Shown here: one piece after another, positions 57,378 through 64,000 of the stretch
Position numbering within the stretch: position 1 is the first letter of the stretch
Layout: every line of letters starts with the position of its first letter
Assembly: GCF_042100115.1 (NCBI RefSeq)
Contig: NC_091281.1
Span: 1,240,001-1,304,000, forward strand
DNA: 64,000 nucleotides
From: Alternaria dauci
Taxonomy: Eukaryota; Ascomycota; Dothideomycetes; Pleosporales; Pleosporaceae
Direction of reading: 5' to 3'
Translations under genes and position numbers: made by a program
Notes under the pieces: model-generated
Databases searched by the model: none
Told to the model about the DNA's origin: nothing
What the model saw: only the letters and a program-made list of their open reading frames with translations

Positions 57378-60300
57378 ATGCAAGTTGAGCATACTTGGCC
57401 ACCGAGCTACGCCTCCGGAATCACAACGGCTTGGGAGTCTGAGAATGACTGGCCCATTGCTGAGCTGATGACGGACATGTACCAGGCGCTGGATCGGCTG
57501 GAATGCCCCAGCGCTGGAGTCGAGAGTTCGAGTAGAGGCTTTATTCTGGTACGACGACACTGCTTTGTTTGGTTCCTTTGCCCATGTTTGGTTCGCAATT
57601 AGTCCACCCTCTACACTGCACTGTTGACCGCTTTTCGCGTTTTTTGATTCCTGGCTTATATTCTAACAACAACCTAGCGGCACAATCCTAACACGCAGTG
57701 GTCGTGTCTTCATCCATCAATCTCTGAGTCCTCCCCAGAATTATCGGGTCCAGCACCGCCAAACTATGGATCCCCACCACCCTCATACGATGAATCGATC
57801 GCAGATATGCCCCCAGACTACACTTCGACCGATGCGCTAGCCTCTGCGAAAACGCCTGATCCTTTGCGACTTCCTTCTTTCCGCGCCTCATTATGCTCTA
57901 GTGTCAGTCGTTTGCGCAAACACAACAGTCCATCTCCAAAGTCTTCATTCTTCCCAGGTGTGAAATCCCTATACGTGGACATCGACTTTGGCTACAGTGA
58001 TACCGGCATCAGATCGCATGCGAAGAAGACCAAGAAAACAACAGCAGCTAAGAAAGCCACGGCTCCACCTCTACCAGCGGACGACAACAAGGGAGAGGGA
58101 GCTGGTGGTGGCGGCGACAATGGTGGGGGTGACCCGCCTGCCGATAGCGGGGCTGGAGGCGATGGTGGCGACGGGGATAAGGGGAAGAAAAAGACCAAAA
58201 AGGAGAAGGAGGAAGAGGAGCGCTTGAAGAAAGAAGAAGAGGAGCGTGTGAAGAAAGAGGAGGAAGAGCGTCTTGCGAACGAAGAACAGGAACGTTTGCA
58301 AAAGGAGGAGGAAGAGCGTCTTGCGAAAGAGGCTGAAGAGGAGGCCGAGCGCAAGAAGAAGGAAGAGGAAGAAGCAGCCGCTGCAGCTGCAGCGAAGCCG
58401 TCGATATTAAGTGCCACGTCGGGTTTGAGCTGGGGAAAGGAGCCAGCTTCAAACACAGATGACTGGGCAGCTTTTGGTGCGGCCGCTCCCGGCAAGAAGA
58501 AGAAGGGCAAAAAGGGGAAGGTTGGTCATTTCGGCTTTTTAGTTACACATAGCAGCACGCTAACTCACGACAGACGGCCGAGCCCGTACCCCCGCCTCCT
58601 CCTGACCCTCCAGCGGAACCGCCAACAACATTCGACGACATCAACCTTGACGAAGGAAGCGCTCCAAAGATTGACATGAATTTCGGTAATACAGGTGAAA
58701 AGAAATCTGGATTTGGACTTCCTGGACTTGGCAATTGGACTTCTGGTTGGGGCTCGTCGAACAAAGACGCTAGTACAGAAAGCGACAACCCCTGGGATTC
58801 CTCAGATAAGAAGAAGAAGGACGATGGTTTCGACTTCGACTTTGATGCGTTCAAGAGTCCTGCGGCTGAGGACAAGCCTGCCGACGATGGCGGATGGGGT
58901 AGCTTAGGCGCCACAACGAAGATCAAGAAGAAGAGCAAGAAAGGAGTCTTGATTGACGACAGTGTACCTGAAGTTCCTCCTCCCCCACCGCCAGAGCCTG
59001 AGAAGAAAGAGGAAGACGACTCATGGGGGGCATTCAGCTTTGGCGGCACCGCAAAGGACAAGAAGAAGAAGAAAAAGGGCGTGGTTGAGGAAGAGGCCCC
59101 ACCACCTGAGCCAGAACCGGAGCCTGTCGTCGATGAACCATCACCCGTCAAAGAGGAAGACCCATGGGGTGGTGGATGGGGAGCGGCTGCTGCAGGTACT
59201 AAGAAGAAGAAAGGTAAGAAAGGAGTCAAGGAAGAGCCACTTCCTGAACCAGAGCCTGAACCTGAGCCTGAACCCGTACCCGAACCCGAACCCGAGCCGG
59301 AACCTGAACCTCCAAAGGTAGAGGTAGATCCTTACGCAGGGCTTAGTAAGTCACAGGCGAAGAAGCTAAAAGTCAAGTTGGACAAAGAGGCGAAGTTGAA
59401 GGAAGAGGAAGATGCGAAGCGCCAGAAAGAGGAAGAGGAGGCAGCTGAGATCAGACGACAGGAAGAAGAAGAAGCGGAACGGATACGCCTAGAAGAGGAG
59501 GAAGCCGAGTTGAAGAAGATGGAGGAAGAGGAAGCTGCCGCCGCCGCCGCCGAAGCCGAGAAGAGCAAGAAAGACGACCTCTGGGGCGATTGGGGTGGTG
59601 CCGCTCCGACGACGTCTAAGAAGAAGAAGAAGGGTAAGAAAGGTGCGGAGGAAGAAGTTCCGCTTCCTCCTCCACCACCTCCGCCTGAGCCCGAAGTCGA
59701 GCCTGAGCCTGCCCCGGAGGAGAAGCCAGCCGACCCTTGGGACGATTGGGGCTCAGCAGCTCCCATCACGAAGAAGGGTAAAAAGAGCAAGAAGGGAGTC
59801 ATCGAACCCGTCGTCGAGGAGCCGCCACCACCGCCAGAACCGGAGCCTTCCCCGCCACCAGAAGAAGAGAGGGGCTCCGACTGGGGTCTGAGTTCGATAT
59901 GGGGCGGTTCGAAGAAGAAGAAAAAGAGCCAATCGGTCGAGTTGGACTCGTTTCCCGCAGCTTCACCAGAGCCTATCATCGAAGAGCTCGCTTCTGTTCA
60001 TCAACCCGAAGACGTCGAAGAGCCCAAGGAAGACGAATCTGACGACTGGGGCGCGCCGTCTTGGAGCAAGAAGAAGAAGAAGGATCCAAAGAAGGATGCG
60101 CCAGTAGAAGTCATCGAGGACACCATAACACCTGTTCAAAAGCCAGATGAAGACGATCCCTGGGGCAGTGCAGCCTTCAACATTGGCAAGAAGTCAAAGA
60201 AAGGTAAGAAGGGGCTCGTTCCGCCTAATGTGCCCACGCCCCCAGGGGAGTTTGATGGAGAGTTTCCAGCACCGAAAGAAATCGAAGCTCCTCCGCCAGC

Positions 60301-63300
60301 TGAGGACGAAGACATCTGGGGCGCTGCTGCTAAAGTATCAACAAAGAAGAAGGGTAAGACTGTGGGCAGTCTTCTCAGCAAATTTGAGCCTCAGCCTCCT
60401 GCTCCAAATGACACTTTCGAAGATCTTATATCGCTTGACGAACCACCACCACCACCGCCTGAAGAACCAGTTTTGGAAGAGCCACCAGCTGAAGAGAAGA
60501 AGAAGAGCAAGAAGGACAAGGAGAGCTCAAAGTCAAGCAGCATGTGGGGCTCCTTGGGTGGCTCTAAAGTGCCGAAGAAGGAAACTTCCTTAGAGAAAAG
60601 AGCGCGAGAGAAACGTGAGAAGAAGGAGCAGGAAGAGCAAGAGCGTCTGGAACGAGAAGCCGCTGAGAAAGAGGAGGAGGAGCGTCTCGCCCGTGAGGCT
60701 GAGGAGGCCGCTGCGGCTGAACAGGCACGTATTGAAGCTGAAGAAGCTGAGGCAGCACGCATAGCGGAAGAGGAGCGGCTAGAGGAAGAGAAGAAGAAGC
60801 GCGAGGAGGAGTCAGCAGCATCGAAGCTCGCAGGTTGGGGCGCCAGCATCTGGGGCGGAGGAAAGAAGAAAGAATCGACCAAGGAGAAGAGAGCCCGGGA
60901 GAAGAAAGAGGAGGAAGAGCGTCTGGCGAAGGAAGCTGCTGAACAAGCAGAGAGGGAGCGGCTCGAGCGTGAGGAAGAAGAGCGTCTTCAGCGCGAAGAA
61001 GAGGAACGCCTAGAACAGGAACGGCTTCAGCGTGAAGAAGAGGAACGTATCGCGGCAGAAGAAGCTGAGCGTGTTGCTGAAGAAGAACGACAGCGTATTG
61101 AGGCTGAAGAACTTGAGGCAGCACGCAAGGCCGCGGAAGAGGAAGAAGCTCGTCGTATCGCTGAAGAGGAAGCTAAGGCAAGTTCGGGATGGGGCATGTT
61201 CGGCCTGGGTAAGAAGAAGGAGACCACGAAACAGAGGCGTGAGCGAGAGGCCAAGGAAAAGAAGGAGCGCGAAGAGAAAGAGCGGCTGGAACGTGAAGCT
61301 AGAGAAGCAGCTGAAGCCGCCGAGGCTGCCGAGGCCGCTGAAGCTGAAGCTGCTGCAGCTGCCGCCGCAGCCGCAGCCGCAGAGGAGGAAGAGCGTCTTG
61401 CGAAGGAGGCTGAGGAAGCCGAGTTTGCTCGCATCGCCGCTGAACAAGACATGGTCCTTGAGCCTGAGCCGCCCATCTCCTCAAAAGAGAAGAAGAAGAA
61501 AAAGAGGAGGGGGGTTGTTGAAGAACTTCCCCCACCTCCACCTCCTCCACCTCCACCTGCCGAGCCTACGAATGATGACGACTTGTTTGATCTCATCAAG
61601 GATGAAGATGCGGGCGAACTCCTGGCTGAGCTCGAGAAGCCCACTAGGAAAGAGCAAAAGGCCGCGGAAACAGGCTGGGGTAGTGCATGGGGCATCTCTC
61701 TCCGCAAGACAAAGCCTGACCCTGCACCCGTTATTCTCGACCCTGAACCGGAACCAGAACCAGAGCCTGAGATAGAAGAGCCAATCCCTGAAGAGCTCGA
61801 AGCGCCTGAAGAGCCCCCAGAGGAGCCAGAGCCAGAGGTAGAGGTCATCGAGGAACCTCCGTCACCAAAACTCACGCCCAAGGAGGAGCGAAGACTCAAA
61901 AAGTCCAAGAAACATCGACATGTTGAGCCGGAACCGGAACCGGAACCGGAACCAGAGCCTGAGCCTGAGCCTGAGCCTGAGCCTATTGTCGAAGAACCTG
62001 AACCTGAACCAGAGCCCGAACCAGAGCCCGAACCGGTGGTGGTCGCAGTGGTTGAGAAGCCCAAGAAGAAGCTTTCGTCCAAGGAGAAGAAAAAGCTGGA
62101 AGAAGAGAAGCTGAAGGAGGAGAAACGGCTAAAGAAGCTCAGGAAGAAGGGCATAGTCGAAGTTCCCCCTCCCCCTCCACCTCCCCCTGAGCCCGAACTC
62201 GAACCCGAACCAGAGCCAGAGCCGGAGGTAGAGGTAGAGGTGGAGGTACCTGCCGAGAGATCACCTGGAGTTGGCGCGTTTCCTGATGACGATGACGATA
62301 TGATGGACTTTGCTGATGCGCCGGAACCGCCACCAGAGGAGCCTGCAGAACCAGAACCCGAGCCTGTCATTGAGGAGGAACCTGAACCTGAGCCTGAGCC
62401 GATTTCCATTCTTCAGCAGTTGCAAAAACTGAAGAAGACCAAGAAGAGCAGCAGATCAAGAGGCATGACCTTTGATGACCCTCCACCACCACCGCCACCG
62501 CCTCCTGAACCTGAAGCTGAACCGGAGCCAGAGCCAATTGTCGAAGAGGAAGAGCCGGAGGAAGAGCCAGAGCCAGAGCCAGAGCCGGAAGCTGAAGCTG
62601 AACCAGAGCCCGAACCCGAACCCGAGCCAGAGCCAGAGCCCGTTGTAGTGGTGCCTGAGAAGAGGATTAAGAAATCTAAGAAAAGCAGCAAGTCATATAG
62701 GCGCCATGTAGAGCCTGAACCTGAACCCGCACCTGAGCCGGAACCGATCGTTGAAGAACCCGCTGAAGATGCAGATCCGGGTGACATGGACGACGAGGAC
62801 GCAGACGTCAAACTTCCTACACCACCTCCAGAATCTCCGAGAAAGGAGCGCGCTAAGCTGGGTCGCAGTGCTACTACAGCCGGAGGCTGGGGCCTCTTTG
62901 GCGCGGCCAAATCATCCAAGACTAGGAGAGTATCCGGTGGTGAAGAAGGCGTAGGCAAGCCCGACATGCCACGCACAAAGTCTGCGCGGACCTCGTCCAC
63001 TCGGGACAACGATATGAAGTCACGATCATCAGGCTCAAATGAAGCGCACACGTCTAAGCCGACAGTGTCACGTTCCAAGTCAACACGCGCTGCTACTGGA
63101 CTGGGCGCCATGTTTGGTGTTGCTCCGCCCCCGCCCTCGCGCTCAAAGTCGCATCGCACCAAGACGTTATTGCGCCGGCCCTCAATTGACCAGGACGCTG
63201 CTATGATGTCGCCGCCACAAACAGATACCGATGCGAGGATGTCTTCAAAGGCTGCCAAGGTCATGGGCATGAAAAGCTCGTCGCGCAGGACCAGTACAAG

Positions 63301-64000
63301 GGACGCCAGAGACAAGGGCAGGTCTTCTCGAGGTAAGCCGTTCCCCGCTAAGCACGATGCGCCTGTAATTGGCCAGCGTAGCCGTAAGCAAACACACGGA
63401 GCTAACCACAAGGCAGCTGCTCCAGACCCATATCCTGTGGACGATGACCAGGATCTCGACGATGAGTCTCCTCCCCCAGCAACCCGTCCAGAACCATCGC
63501 GTCGCAAATCCAAGCGCGACTCGGCGCAACCCCTCGAGCCAGTCACTGCACCGCCTAGCGCTGACGATCCCATCATTGTCGATCCCATGGACATAGACCC
63601 TGTCCCAGCTGAAGCTGAACGACCCCGCCGCGAACGAGAGCGGGAGCGACCTCGCCGTGCGCGCGGCAACTCTGATGCCATGGCCACGCTTGCTGGCGTC
63701 GCAGGCACTGCTGCTGCTGTAAAGGGCTTCAAGGGAATGTTTGGCCTGGGTCGCAAGAAGACTGCGCCGGCTGAAGAGGCACCCCGCGAGCGCCGTCGCA
63801 CCGCCTACGAGACCGAAGACGAGCGCAGACATCGCAAGCGATCGACGACCCGCGGAGGCGCAACCGAAGACGAGGCAAAGCGACTGCGACACGAGCGTCG
63901 CAGTCTGCGCAATCCTCCCCCCGAAGAAGCCATGATGTCTGGCGCGAACGGCACTCCTGACGACTACGATGCGGAGCGAGAGGCACGACGAGCTGAACGC
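57378..64000 (+). CDS. giant low-complexity protein with PPxY, E/K/R coiled-coil, Pro-Glu and Trp-Gly repeats (3' end outside the window)
   Basis: Exons 57378-57548, 57678-58520, 58574-63332 and 63417-64000 (open at the edge) give more than 2,100 aa. The start is uncertain (57261 is also in frame). Near the N-terminus are four PPxY motifs (WPPSYA; PPNY, PPPSYDE, PPDYTST). From about residue 130 alternate: Lys clusters (KKKKGKKG), acidic Trp-Gly modules ([42 protein letters not shown]), polyproline, long EP arrays, and involucrin-like [12 protein letters not shown] coiled coils. I count about twenty WG or DW modules between 58430 and 62900. The C-terminal part is Ser/Arg-rich with [11 protein letters not shown] do not recognise the family. 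Candidates include a septal-pore or Woronin-body tether of the involucrin-repeat type, or a GW protein; neither is shown. The 84-bp third intron keeps frame when unspliced. Confidence 0.72.
61922..62032 (+). repeat. Pro-Glu hexanucleotide arrays (largest block)
   Basis: GAACCG/GAGCCT-type hexamers coding for (Glu-Pro)n within the giant gene. Similar blocks lie near 59235-59320, 61740-61775, 62190-62235 and 62505-62640. On the opposite strand they read as Gly-Ser repeats and produce long false frames. Their length is likely to differ between strains. Confidence 0.85.

Noticed and set aside
58543..63801. Several long minus-strand frames (up to 460 codons) rich in Ser/Gly opposite the giant gene
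   Set aside because: They are mirror images of Glu-Pro and Glu-rich codons (GAGCCT reads as Gly-Ser on the other strand). The plus strand stays open for over 5 kb with sensible splicing and repeated protein modules.

Overview
The window is nuclear DNA of a filamentous ascomycete. The evidence is short introns (mostly 48-60 bp) with GT..AG ends and CTAAC/CTGAC branch points, a Zn2Cys6 regulator, PGK of 417 aa, beta-tubulin of 447 aa with the usual fungal exon pattern (a 12-nt first coding exon), and fungal-type proteins (TRS65, IML2, OPI3, SLD3). Gene structures and protein lengths fit Dothideomycetes, probably Pleosporales; that placement is inference. I see no transposon, CRISPR array, rRNA, tRNA or secondary-metabolite cluster. 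About 25 protein genes are present. Exon joins were worked out by eye from splice sites, reading phase and family similarity.

Left part (1-13 kb): the C-terminal tail of an unknown + strand gene; a FarA/CTF1-type fatty-acid regulator (-); a peroxisomal acyl-CoA dehydrogenase ending in SKL (-), with the FarA-type site CCTCGG in its promoter; Prp40 (-) sharing a 193-bp divergent promoter with TRAPP subunit TRS65 (+). Middle left (13-30 kb): an Mpv17-family protein, phosphoglycerate kinase, SEM1, IML2, a long gene-poor stretch (20.3-22.6 kb), a Yar1-like ankyrin protein, a PAP2 lipid phosphatase, OPI3, and an amino-acid transporter of the Mtr type.

Middle right (30-47 kb): SCY1-like pseudokinase, mitochondrial branched-chain aminotransferase, a mitochondrial HMG-box protein with an H1-like basic tail, a CLC chloride/proton exchanger, beta-tubulin carrying Tyr167 (a residue tied to benzimidazole resistance), alkaline ceramidase with a C-terminal KKEL, prefoldin subunit 1, and the E2 subunit of branched-chain keto-acid dehydrogenase. 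Right part (47-64 kb): a secreted MRJP/yellow-family protein, replication factor SLD3, an unrecognised 802-aa serine-rich protein, and from 57.4 kb to the window edge a giant low-complexity protein with PPxY motifs, involucrin-like E/K/R coiled coils, Pro-Glu arrays and about twenty Trp-Gly modules.

Most genes are unlinked housekeeping functions. Two loose themes appear. Lipid metabolism: FarA-like regulator, acyl-CoA dehydrogenase, PAP2, OPI3, ceramidase. Branched-chain amino-acid catabolism: aminotransferase and E2, about 10 kb apart. The most unusual object is the giant WG-repeat protein.
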